Assembly: GCF_021233055.1 (NCBI RefSeq)
Contig: NZ_CP089541.1
Span: 1 to 64,000, forward strand
From: Spirosoma oryzicola
Lineage (GTDB): Bacteria > Bacteroidota > Bacteroidia > Cytophagales > Spirosomataceae
Direction: 5' to 3'
DNA: 64,000 nucleotides
Positions 25,931-34,546 of the stretch are shown here, one piece after another. The translations under genes and the position numbers were made by a program. The first letter of the stretch is position 1. Every line of letters begins with the position of its first letter. Below the pieces are notes generated by a model. That model was not told the DNA's origin. It saw only the letters and a program-made list of their open reading frames with translations, and ran no database searches.

Positions 25931-28900
25931 TTACCTAACGCGTACCTTGAGCCATACTTGATCGTCTTCCCCGTTTTCAAATCCATTGTTTGGGGTTGAG
26001 TCAGGATCACTTACGGAGCTCGCACTGATTTGAGCCCGGTTAATCAGCGGTCCCTGTTGGTTCATTTGTAGTTGTAAGATAAGCTGAGCGCTCGCGCCCA
26101 CTGGTAACGATGGTATCGTTTGACTGAGCACGCCGTTCTCCGCTGACCAGCCTGTTTCGCCGACCAGGGTTGTTTTGTCCGGCAGTGGATTGGCAATGCG
26201 CACAGCCTGAGCGGGCCGACCCCCGCTGTTGGTAACCGTAATGGTGTAACTGACCACCTCATTCAGTCGTGGCGTCAGGGTGCTAGCGCTCATTCGTAGA
26301 CTTAAATCCGCTTTATCTGGTACTGCCGCCGGCTGATTAGATAAAGGATCAGGTAAGGACGTTTGGATTGGATTTGGCGATATGAACACCGCATCCCCCG
26401 CTGCCTGCGTACGAAAATCGATGGTTGCTGCGTCGTCCTGTCCATCTTCGGTGCCTGAATCCGGCTGGCTGTCGGGATCGGGTGCTGATGTCTCGATGAG
26501 CTGAGCGGCTAACCGATACGTCCCTTTTTGTAAGGGTCGCACATCAAAGTAAAACGTCGTATCGGATTGGCTTGACAGCTGAGTAACACTACCCGAAATC
26601 ATTCCATTGTACAGCGTAAGCCCTCGGCTGTTGACAACCTGTACATGATCCGGCAATCGACATTCCCAGACGGCTCGGGTGGCACGGTCAGTCGTCGTGT
26701 TTCGTAGCTGTACGCTGACGCTGACCGACTGATCGAGATTGACGATCCGGCGATCCGTTTTTAATTGTAGGCTTAGATCGGTACAGCGGTTCTGGCAACA
26801 AACGGGCGATTCAGAGCTTGGTCGGTCCCATGCACCAACACCCCACTGGGCGCTCGCCGTTGGCCCCATCTCAATGGTGAGTTCGCCACCCCGCATGATC
26901 GTCTGATGAAGCAGATAAGCCTTGCTATACGGACGACCATTCAGCCACATGCGCTGAATATGGATGTTTGTTCGGCTATTGTTGCGAACCCGGACCGTAA
27001 AAGTGCGGCCCGAGCCAACATCTAGAACCGCTTCGTCGAAAACCGGACTGCCGAATACGTAAGCTCCGTTTGCCGGATTGACCGGATAAAAGCCAAGCGC
27101 TGAAAAAATGTACCAGGCTGACATCTGACCCGCGTCTTCGTTGCCACAAAGTCCATCCGGTCTGGATGAATAAAGACTGTCGAGAATGTAGCGTACTTTA
27201 GTTGCGGTCTTACCGGGTTGCCCTGAGTAGGCGTACAAGTAAGCAATGTGATGGCTTGGCTCATTACCGTGCGCATACTGACCAATCAGGCCCGTAATAT
27301 CGGCTGATGCCTGATCGCCGAGATTCCCTTTCGCGACAAAAAGGGAATCCAGTTTACGATTAAAAGCCTCGTCTCCACCTAGTAGTCCAATGAGCCCTTC
27401 TACGTCGTGCGGTACCAGCCACGTGTATTGCCAGGCATTGCCCTCCGTAAAATCGCCTTGCTGGTGAAGCGATTCAAATTGACTGAACGGTGTTCGCCAA
27501 CTTCCATCGGCTAGTCGTCCCCGCATAAACCGGGTTTGAGCATTAAAGTAGTTTACATAATTCTTCGATCGTTTAAGAAAATACGTGTAGTCGTCGGTAC
27601 GTCCTAATTTGCAGGCTACCTGCGCTACGCACCAGTCATTGATAGCGTATTCCAATCCTTTAGAAACGCTTTCCGCTGTGGCGTCGGCCGGGATATAGTT
27701 TTTAGTCTTGACGTAATCCAAGCTACGCTCGTCCAGCATGGCTGTCGATTTCATGGCTTCGTAGGCCAGGTTATGGTCAAAACCACTGAACCCTTTCAGG
27801 CAGGCATCGGCTACCACCGGGATCGCGCTGTTACCGACCATCGTATACGTTTCATTGCCGACCAACGGCCAGATTGGCAGTTTTCCCTGCTGCTGGTGAA
27901 TGGCCAACATACTGTTGATCATGTCGGCTACCCGGTCTGGCTGCCAGATCGTGAACAGGGGGTGCGTCGCCCGGTACGTGTCCCACAGGGAAAAGGTCGT
28001 CAGATTGGTAAACGACGCTCCGCGATAAACTCGCCCGTCCGTGCCGCGATAATCGCCGTTGTGATCGTTGAAGGCGAAGGGTTCGATCAGGCTATGATAT
28101 AGCGCTGTGTAGAATACCTTCAATCGGTCCAGATCGCTGGTTCTGACCGCTATTTTGTTTAGCTGGCGATTCCAGGCTGTATCGGCCTGAGCCACCACCC
28201 GGTTGAAATTCCAATGTGGTAACTCCGCCTGTATGTTCGCCGAAGCATTGGCTATACTGACTGGTGAGATTCCTACTTTAACGCTTAGCTGATCCCCTTC
28301 CGTTGCCGCAAACGAAATGACGCCTTTGATGGCCGATCCTTTTGCCGAATCACTACCCATCGGTGTCTGATCATCGTACAGGCTGAATTGTCTAATGGGC
28401 CGGGAAAACACGGCGGTAAAATAAACCCGCTGGTGCTCTGCCCAACCCGCCGAGTAACGGTACCCCACCAGCGTCGAATCATTGATCCGTCTCAAGTAGG
28501 TGTCTTCCGTGCGGTCCCAGCCAATGCCTTGCTGGAGGTCGATCAGAACGTGCGCTTCCTGAGAACTCGGAAAGGTATAACGATGGAAACCGACTCGCTC
28601 CGTAGTTGTCAGCTCTACGCCGATATTATACCGTTGTAGCTGAACGGCATAGTAACCGGGCCGAGCCTTTTCACTCGCGTGCGTAAATCGGGAGGTATAC
28701 CCACTCCGACTATCCTGAGTGGTTCCTTTCGTCAGTTTGACAGGACCCGTAGTCGGCATGAACAGGATGTCACCCAGATCGCCAATGCCTGTTTCGCTCA
28801 GGTGCATGTGAGAAAACCCGACGATCAGTGAGTCGGAATAATGGTAGCCGGACGACCAGTCCCAACCCTGAGACAGCTGAGTAGGGCCAAGCTGTACGGC

Positions 28901-29119
28901 CCCGAACGGCACATTCGCTCCCATAAAAACGTGACCGTGAAGATCGGTACCGATGAAAGGATCAACGTATTGAGTAAGGTTTGGCAAAGCGGGCGCTGGT
29001 GTCGATTGACCGCGTCCAGTTGTGAAGCTGATTGCCAACAGACAAAATACGCTTACTATACGTGTCAATCGGTAGTGTAAAAGACTTGGAATGGTAGATG
29101 GGTAAGGAAAAATGTGCAT
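25931..29119 (-). CDS. GH92 alpha-mannosidase fused to two DUF11-like domains
   Basis: This 1062-residue exported protein has a signal segment ending near GRGQ (about residue 38). Residues about 45-770 are a GH92 exo-alpha-mannosidase: VDPFIGTD and VPFGAVQLGP at the start, SGYHYSD and GFSHMHLSETG, and the barrel piece GNEDAGQMSAWYIFSALGF holding the general-acid region. GH92 enzymes are calcium-dependent and trim alpha-mannosides. After a Cys-rich joint (CCQNRC, about 774) come two DUF11-like beta domains (about 779-905 and 935-1062), each with a DLSL start and a DPDS...NGxEDGxDD-like loop. Normal GH92 enzymes are about 750 residues, so the tail is an added surface or adhesion module. No type IX sorting domain is evident at the end. 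Confidence 0.9.
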   Translation of the reverse strand: MHIFPYPSTIPSLLHYRLTRIVSVFCLLAISFTTGRGQSTPAPALPNLTQYVDPFIGTDLHGHVFMGANVPFGAVQLGPTQLSQGWDWSSGYHYSDSLIVGFSHMHLSETGIGDLGDILFMPTTGPVKLTKGTTQDSRSGYTSRFTHASEKARPGYYAVQLQRYNIGVELTTTERVGFHRYTFPSSQEAHVLIDLQQGIGWDRTEDTYLRRINDSTLVGYRYSAGWAEHQRVYFTAVFSRPIRQFSLYDDQTPMGSDSAKGSAIKGVISFAATEGDQLSVKVGISPVSIANASANIQAELPHWNFNRVVAQADTAWNRQLNKIAVRTSDLDRLKVFYTALYHSLIEPFAFNDHNGDYRGTDGRVYRGASFTNLTTFSLWDTYRATHPLFTIWQPDRVADMINSMLAIHQQQGKLPIWPLVGNETYTMVGNSAIPVVADACLKGFSGFDHNLAYEAMKSTAMLDERSLDYVKTKNYIPADATAESVSKGLEYAINDWCVAQVACKLGRTDDYTYFLKRSKNYVNYFNAQTRFMRGRLADGSWRTPFSQFESLHQQGDFTEGNAWQYTWLVPHDVEGLIGLLGGDEAFNRKLDSLFVAKGNLGDQASADITGLIGQYAHGNEPSHHIAYLYAYSGQPGKTATKVRYILDSLYSSRPDGLCGNEDAGQMSAWYIFSALGFYPVNPANGAYVFGSPVFDEAVLDVGSGRTFTVRVRNNSRTNIHIQRMWLNGRPYSKAYLLHQTIMRGGELTIEMGPTASAQWGVGAWDRPSSESPVCCQNRCTDLSLQLKTDRRIVNLDQSVSVSVQLRNTTTDRATRAVWECRLPDHVQVVNSRGLTLYNGMISGSVTQLSSQSDTTFYFDVRPLQKGTYRLAAQLIETSAPDPDSQPDSGTEDGQDDAATIDFRTQAAGDAVFISPNPIQTSLPDPLSNQPAAVPDKADLSLRMSASTLTPRLNEVVSYTITVTNSGGRPAQAVRIANPLPDKTTLVGETGWSAENGVLSQTIPSLPVGASAQLILQLQMNQQGPLINRAQISASSVSDPDSTPNNGFENGEDDQVWLKVRVR

Positions 29120-29654
29120 AGATTAAACACGAATAGCTTAAGCTGATCCGTCCGTGTAATTTAGTCATACTCCTGACCAGGGAATGAGCCGTAATTACCC
29201 GCCTACGATCGCTTTGAGAGATTTGCGTGAATAAATTTGTTACTACTTTATTTGTTGAGGCAAAATAAGAAAAGTATATTATTTATTAGTGTATATTTAT
29301 TGTAAGTCAATTGGTTGAATTTAGTAATAATCATTAATGAATATAGTTCTGCTAGTACCAGTATACCGGTTTTCCATTAGCAAGTCAAATAAATACAGAT
29401 AGACAAGGCGTATTGACGGCAACCTTGTAACAAACGAGCGTTACCAAAACATCCGCTAATGACTTTAATCTTATACCATTGCACCCTATTAAGTATAAGT
29501 ATGACTATATAACTTTTCGAAGGGCCATTCACTCATTTTCTTTTTGATATAGGGTTTAAGGCGTCTAAATCAATATACGTTAGTTAACCAATAAGTTGTA
29601 TTAAACCAAGTTCGTGCTTTTATTTGTAAAGGGAAACTACTCATTCAGAAATGG
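29120..29654. promoter_or_regulatory. 535-bp divergent intergenic region
   Basis: This AT-rich gap separates the GH92 gene (minus) from the glycosyltransferase gene (plus). A possible plus-strand promoter is TTG at 29595-29597 and TTTATTTG at 29619-29626, one mismatch from TAnnTTTG, with 21 bp between. No small gene or clear repeat is seen in the rest. Confidence 0.35.
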
Positions 29655-31364
29655 ATGCGTAAAAATTACGCTGTAATATCCTCATCGAACCTAGCTGCCA
29701 ATTCGAATCCTATGTTTGCTGGATCAATTAAAAGTCAATCGTTAAGCTTCATTGTTTTTCTGGTATTTGCCGGAAGCTTTATCACGGCACTTTTTTTCAA
29801 GGAAAATCAACTGTGGATGGATGAAATTCTGAGCTACTTGCTTATCTCAGATAGGTCATACACTCACCTCAACGGCGCGATTGTTAGCGGTTTCGAGCAG
29901 ACCCCTCCTGTGTTCTTCAATCTCTACTGGCTGATCGCCCATGCCATCAGTCTGGACGTTGTTTTCCTCAAATCGGTATCAATCGTTTTCTTTGCCGCTA
30001 CGCTAGCTTTATTTTTCCGCTACACCACCAAGTTGATCGGAAACCCCGCCATCAATTTCCTGCTCATCACCGGAGTCGCGGCATTTACGTACCTCAATAT
30101 TACGCTGGCAAGTCAGATACGCTCTTACGTACCATTTCTATTTGTAACCTTTATTTATTTCACCATCATCCACCGATTAATTCAGCGACCCACTAGCACA
30201 GGCTTATTGGCGGCCCACATTGGCGTTGGATTGTTGATGACATTAACCCATAATTTTGGCTTATTTTATCTGGCCGCTGCCGGGGCATTTTTCGGGGTAC
30301 TATGGCTGTGGTCAACCGACCAGCGGTATTGGTTTGTGCTGGGTTCATTCGGGGTGATCGGAGTGGTATGGCTGTTGGGCTGGTATCCGTTCTTTGCTGT
30401 GCAGGCTAAAACCGGTGAACCTCACTCGTGGATTCCGTTGCCTGACGTTATGACTTTTTTCCGGGTTGTAGGCGAACTACAGCCGACGGTTTCGAACAAA
30501 CTTGAAGAAAGCACTGGCAAGCTACCGCTGGTGGCAATACTGCGCTTCGCGGGATTGATCGCCTTGTTTCTTTATATCGCTGTGCCGAAGATACGGAAAG
30601 GGTACAAGGCTGCCGTGGCTGATCCGGCCTTTATGCTTTACCTGCTGTCGGGCTTTATCTACGCTGCCACGATCACAATTACGCTGGCTGTCACGTTCTT
30701 ACACACTTCGCTCTTTATCAGCCGATACCTATGGCCTAACCATTTGTTGGTTATTTATCAGTTGATTTATGCGTTTTATTATTTTGCCGGGTCCCGTATT
30801 ACCGGTATCTCCGGTCAGCGCGTGAATGGCCTGGATCGACTGAAATGGGTACTGCCGGTATATATGCTTGGCCTAACATTTTTTCTGTTCTACCAGAGCC
30901 GAAAACTCGTGCTGACGCCCGCATCGGTAATGGCTTATGTCGATCAACTGGACAAAAAAGCACCTGTCTTTCTAGAGTCATCACTCAATTTCCTGCCTAT
31001 CTGGTACTATAACCGTGACCGGCCCATTCATTTTCTGCTGGATTACGAATCGGCATTTGATCCGGATAACGATCCTGGCGCTACAGTCGGTTACCATACA
31101 CTATCAGCGGTAAAAGCGCAGTATAATGTGGGGGCTGTTATGCCAGTCGTTGACTTCAACAAGGAACAGGTTCCGCATTTTTATGTGGTCGATGAAGAAT
31201 GGAATTACCAGATCGAACGGTTTATCCAGAACAAATCTGTTAAGGTAGTTAGCAAAATACCGACCACTTTAGCTGGTTTTACGATTCTGGAATGTGTCTT
31301 CACGGGTTCTGACTCGAAGGTTGCCGAAGCGGCAGGGCAGACGCCAGCCGAACAGAATTTATAG
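29655..31364 (+). CDS. GT39-like membrane glycosyltransferase
   Basis: The 569-residue protein has about eleven membrane helices and the first-loop acidic motif NQLWMDEILS (D56-E57). This motif marks the GT-C fold of PMT/ArnT-type transferases, which use polyprenyl-phosphate sugars on the outer face of the inner membrane. A soluble C-terminal domain of about 130 residues (430-569) follows the last helix. Acceptor and sugar are unknown. The ATG at 29655 is used; another ATG 4 bp upstream is in a different frame. It diverges from the GH92 gene and may have nothing to do with it functionally. Confidence 0.8.
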   Translation: MRKNYAVISSSNLAANSNPMFAGSIKSQSLSFIVFLVFAGSFITALFFKENQLWMDEILSYLLISDRSYTHLNGAIVSGFEQTPPVFFNLYWLIAHAISLDVVFLKSVSIVFFAATLALFFRYTTKLIGNPAINFLLITGVAAFTYLNITLASQIRSYVPFLFVTFIYFTIIHRLIQRPTSTGLLAAHIGVGLLMTLTHNFGLFYLAAAGAFFGVLWLWSTDQRYWFVLGSFGVIGVVWLLGWYPFFAVQAKTGEPHSWIPLPDVMTFFRVVGELQPTVSNKLEESTGKLPLVAILRFAGLIALFLYIAVPKIRKGYKAAVADPAFMLYLLSGFIYAATITITLAVTFLHTSLFISRYLWPNHLLVIYQLIYAFYYFAGSRITGISGQRVNGLDRLKWVLPVYMLGLTFFLFYQSRKLVLTPASVMAYVDQLDKKAPVFLESSLNFLPIWYYNRDRPIHFLLDYESAFDPDNDPGATVGYHTLSAVKAQYNVGAVMPVVDFNKEQVPHFYVVDEEWNYQIERFIQNKSVKVVSKIPTTLAGFTILECVFTGSDSKVAEAAGQTPAEQNL

Positions 31365-31511
31365 AGTTGGCAACAATGCCTATAGTGTTAGGATCTGAGA
31401 GGGGCTACTAACAGTTGAACAACGCTTTGGATTAATAGCACGCAGGAAACGGGTTAGTGAGTAACCGCCGAAAAGTCTTGTCTGCTCTTTCAAATGCGTT
31501 AACTTGTGCCC

Positions 31512-33089
31512 ATGAAACAGATCTTGTTGTGCGTAACGGCACTCTTACTTTTCGGCAGAGGGGGCCAAGCCCAGTCCAGCAACGCCCCTTTAGCAAAGCC
31601 CCTGCCACGCATTGCCATTGCTGGTTTAGGCATTGAGTCCAGCACCTTTTCGCCCGCTGTTACCCAAGAAGAAGCTTTTCATGCCCGATATGGTCCGGAA
31701 GTGTTCAATGCATATCCGTTCATGATGCCTATTGCACCGCTTCGCAAACAGGCGACCTGGCTTCCAGCGATTGTCGGTAAATCGTTGCCGGGGGGCGCTG
31801 TAACGCGGGAAGCGTATGAGTCGCTCGTCCATAAAACATTGGATACGCTTAAAAAATACGGACCCTACGATGGTCTTTATTTTGATATTCACGGGGCCAT
31901 GAGTGTACAGGGACTCGATGATCCGGAAGGGGATTTGATAACCCGTATCCGAAATGTAGTCGGCTACAAAACGATAATTTCTACATCAATGGATTTGCAC
32001 GGTTGCGTATCCTGGCGACTGGCTCAACATTCGGATCTAATAACCTGCTATCGCATGGCCCCGCACGAAGACGCGATGCAGACAAAAGAACGGGCGGTAG
32101 TCAATCTGCTGGAACGAATCAAAAGCGGTAAAGGAAAACCGGCTTATAAAGTCTGGATACCTATTCCAATTTTGCTGCCGGGTGAACAAACCAGTACCCG
32201 TATCGAACCGGGTAAGAGCCTATACCAACAGGTTGCGCCGTTGGCCGACAACCAGGAGGGTATTGTCGATGCGGCTATCTGGATCAGCTACGCCTGGGCC
32301 GACGAACCCCGGAATCATGCGGTGGTGATGGCCGTTGGTGACGATAAGGCTAAAGTGGCTAGCGCTGCCGAAAAGTTAGCGCGTGCTTTCTGGGATGTGC
32401 GGGCGAAATTTGATTTTGTTGCTCCAACGGGTACATTGGATCAGGCGCTGGCAAAAGCCTTAGCCAGTCCGAAGCATCCGTATTTCATCAGTGACACAGG
32501 CGACAACCCGACTGCCGGTGGTGCGGGCGACGTTACCTGGACGCTTACCCAAATCTTAGCACGTCCGGAATTTCAACGCGCTGATGGCCCCTCGTTAATT
32601 TATGCGTCAATTCCTGGTCCGGAACTGGTAAAAAAAGCGCTTGCAGCCGGCGTTGGCGGGCATGTGGAAGGTACAGTGGGAGCCGCTGTTGATGCTCGCT
32701 TTGCCCCACCTGTTATGCTAAAAGGAACGGTAGAATCTATCGTAAAAGGTGACAAGGACGCGGAAGTGGAAGTAGCGGTCAAAGTCGGAAGTGTTCACGT
32801 CATTGTCACGCAAAAACGTAAGCCTTACCACAAGGAAAAAGATTTTACCCAACTCGGTCTAAACCCACGAAAATCTGACATCGTGGTGGTCAAAATTGGG
32901 TACCTGGAACCGGAGCTGTATGCCATGCGGGCCGACTGGATCATGTCGTTAACACCAGGGGGCGTTGATCAGGATTTGTTTCGGTTGCCTTACAAGCGGA
33001 TTAAGCGTCCGATGTTTCCGCTCGACAAAGACATGAAAACGCCGGATTTGTCCGCTCAGTTTGTGCCTGTATCTGGGGTAAATAAATAG
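31512..33089 (+). CDS. exported M81-family (MlrC-like) metallopeptidase
   Basis: The ATG at 31512 gives 525 residues with a signal peptide (MKQILLCVTALLLFGRGGQAQ); the in-frame GTG 6 bp upstream is less likely. The MlrC N-terminal domain holds YFDIHGAMSVQGLDDPEGD, with the Asp-His pair expected to bind zinc, and STSMDLHG. A C-terminal MlrC domain begins near residue 320 with DTGDNPTAGGAGD. The family includes MlrC, which finishes microcystin breakdown, but most members have unknown peptide substrates. Most M81 proteins lack a signal peptide, so the export signal is notable. The gene is convergent with the DUF2235 gene. Confidence 0.85.
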   Translation: MKQILLCVTALLLFGRGGQAQSSNAPLAKPLPRIAIAGLGIESSTFSPAVTQEEAFHARYGPEVFNAYPFMMPIAPLRKQATWLPAIVGKSLPGGAVTREAYESLVHKTLDTLKKYGPYDGLYFDIHGAMSVQGLDDPEGDLITRIRNVVGYKTIISTSMDLHGCVSWRLAQHSDLITCYRMAPHEDAMQTKERAVVNLLERIKSGKGKPAYKVWIPIPILLPGEQTSTRIEPGKSLYQQVAPLADNQEGIVDAAIWISYAWADEPRNHAVVMAVGDDKAKVASAAEKLARAFWDVRAKFDFVAPTGTLDQALAKALASPKHPYFISDTGDNPTAGGAGDVTWTLTQILARPEFQRADGPSLIYASIPGPELVKKALAAGVGGHVEGTVGAAVDARFAPPVMLKGTVESIVKGDKDAEVEVAVKVGSVHVIVTQKRKPYHKEKDFTQLGLNPRKSDIVVVKIGYLEPELYAMRADWIMSLTPGGVDQDLFRLPYKRIKRPMFPLDKDMKTPDLSAQFVPVSGVNK

Positions 33090-33122
33090 GTTATAAACCC
33101 ATCAGAGCGTAACTCAAGGGCG

Positions 33123-33149
33123 TTGAGGAAGGCTAGAATCCTTCCTCAA
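33123..33149. terminator. hairpin between convergent genes
   Basis: Ten-base perfect arms at 33123-33132 and 33140-33149 surround a 7-base loop at the end of the DUF2235 gene, overlapping its stop codon. There is no T run, so it is a weak terminator candidate for either strand. Confidence 0.4.
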
Positions 33150-34326
33150 TAGCATATTTGTCAGGGAGTATAGGCTCATAGCGTTTCTTACAAATGGTCG
33201 AAGTCATTCGCTCTAAAGCACTTCGGGCAATTACGGGCTGAATGCCAACCTGACCACATAATTCGTTGATGTTCCGCAGCCCTTTCTGCATGAGAATTCG
33301 TTTTAGCAGTCGAACGCGTTCGTCCCGGATTTCGCCATAGAAAGCGTCGGGGCGGATGCTCCGGTCAAGATAGCTCTGACTGAACGCTAGATCGTGACCA
33401 CCGTTGGGGGCGTCTTTGCTAGCCTGTGCAATCATCCACAAGAGAGCATTGTCAGAAAGTCCGGTATCGGCGTAGCCACCACCCACGTTGCTGTGAATGC
33501 CGGGAAACCAGACTTGCCGTACGACCTGCGTGTCAGAATGGCTCCACAACGTTGGACTGAATGGCCTGCGATTCTCGTCAATGGATAAGGCATGGTAGGC
33601 GGCTTTTATGCGGCTGTTCAAACTCACATCCAGAAAGCGGTACTTGCCTAACAGCGTATCACTAATCCATTTCTGAGTAGCTTCGCTCATTAGCTGGCGG
33701 GGCAGTAACAAGGGAATACCCAACGAGCCCACCGTATCCCAGACCCCGAGCATTTCAATGGTAACGTCGTAGCAGTCATGTGTGCTTCGGTAGTGCTCAA
33801 CGGAGTTTGAGTCTGGGTTTTCCTTCAACTTCAGGTAAGCGTCACGCAATTCGTTCAAATGTTGGGAAGACTCATCCGCTTTACGCGCAGATTGGGCAGC
33901 GGGCCGGTTTTGTTCGGTAGTGATTGGCGGTTTATCCGTGTGCCGACTCAACAATTCCGGCATAGTCAGCGATTTATCCAAGCCAAATTTACCGATCAAT
34001 CCGGCCACGCTCCGAACGGTATACGCTCCCCGGCTGAACCCAAACAAGTATATCTTGTCGCCCGGCTGATAGCGCTCGGCAATAAATTGGTAGCACTGAA
34101 AAATGTTGTGAAGCAAGCCCGCTCCGGTTAGGCCGCCCAACCAACGGTCGAATCCTTTACCCGTTCCGACACCCATATCGTAAAAAATGTCTTTCTGGTC
34201 GGGGGCTTTAGCTAGCGCCAAGGCTCGGGCAATTTTGACGACATTCGTTGGTACCAGGCTACCTCGGTCGAGTTGCTCGGGATCATTCCAGGTGCCGTCT
34301 GAACAGACAATGATTTTTTTGCTCAT
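33133..34326 (-). CDS. DUF2235-domain alpha/beta hydrolase
   Basis: The 397-residue protein begins KKIIVCSDGTWNDPEQ, the hallmark start of DUF2235 proteins, and has the nucleophile motif GFSRGAYTVRSVAGLIG with GxSxG. LGVWDTVGSLG and WFPGIHSNVGGGY contain the likely Asp and His. DUF2235 is the catalytic domain of Tle1-type phospholipase effectors of type VI secretion, and also occurs in stand-alone cytoplasmic proteins. No VgrG, PAAR or immunity gene lies nearby and no signal peptide is seen, so an effector role is not supported. The substrate is unknown. Confidence 0.85.
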   Translation of the reverse strand: MSKKIIVCSDGTWNDPEQLDRGSLVPTNVVKIARALALAKAPDQKDIFYDMGVGTGKGFDRWLGGLTGAGLLHNIFQCYQFIAERYQPGDKIYLFGFSRGAYTVRSVAGLIGKFGLDKSLTMPELLSRHTDKPPITTEQNRPAAQSARKADESSQHLNELRDAYLKLKENPDSNSVEHYRSTHDCYDVTIEMLGVWDTVGSLGIPLLLPRQLMSEATQKWISDTLLGKYRFLDVSLNSRIKAAYHALSIDENRRPFSPTLWSHSDTQVVRQVWFPGIHSNVGGGYADTGLSDNALLWMIAQASKDAPNGGHDLAFSQSYLDRSIRPDAFYGEIRDERVRLLKRILMQKGLRNINELCGQVGIQPVIARSALERMTSTICKKRYEPILPDKYAIEEGF

Positions 34327-34477
34327 GGCCGATTGCTTTTATTGGCGAAAGCTAAAGTGAGTCCGTTTCTCTGCCCCCGATTATTGAGCCATCGTGACTA
34401 CTCTTTACTAATCGGTAAGCAGGCTGAACGAGTGTTCATCGAGGGCAGGCCGTTTCACCCATTCGTCACTTGGCCAC

Positions 34478-34526
34478 AAAAAAGTCGGAGTGCCGGTTTC
34501 AATAAACCGACACCCCGACTTTTTTA
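34478..34526 (-). terminator. terminator of the siderophore receptor gene
   Basis: Arms of about 22 bases (A-rich edge plus GTCGGAGTGCCGGTTT and its near-complement) form a long hairpin with two mismatched or wobble pairs and a short loop. On the minus strand a T run follows the stem. It lies 20 bp after the receptor stop codon. Confidence 0.75.
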
Positions 34527-34546
34527 CAATCTGGCACTTAATCTCC

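Noticed and set aside
26360..26400. SPNP segment in the GH92 protein as a type IX sorting signal
   Set aside because: It is in the middle of the protein between the two DUF11-like domains, while sorting domains lie at the C-terminus.
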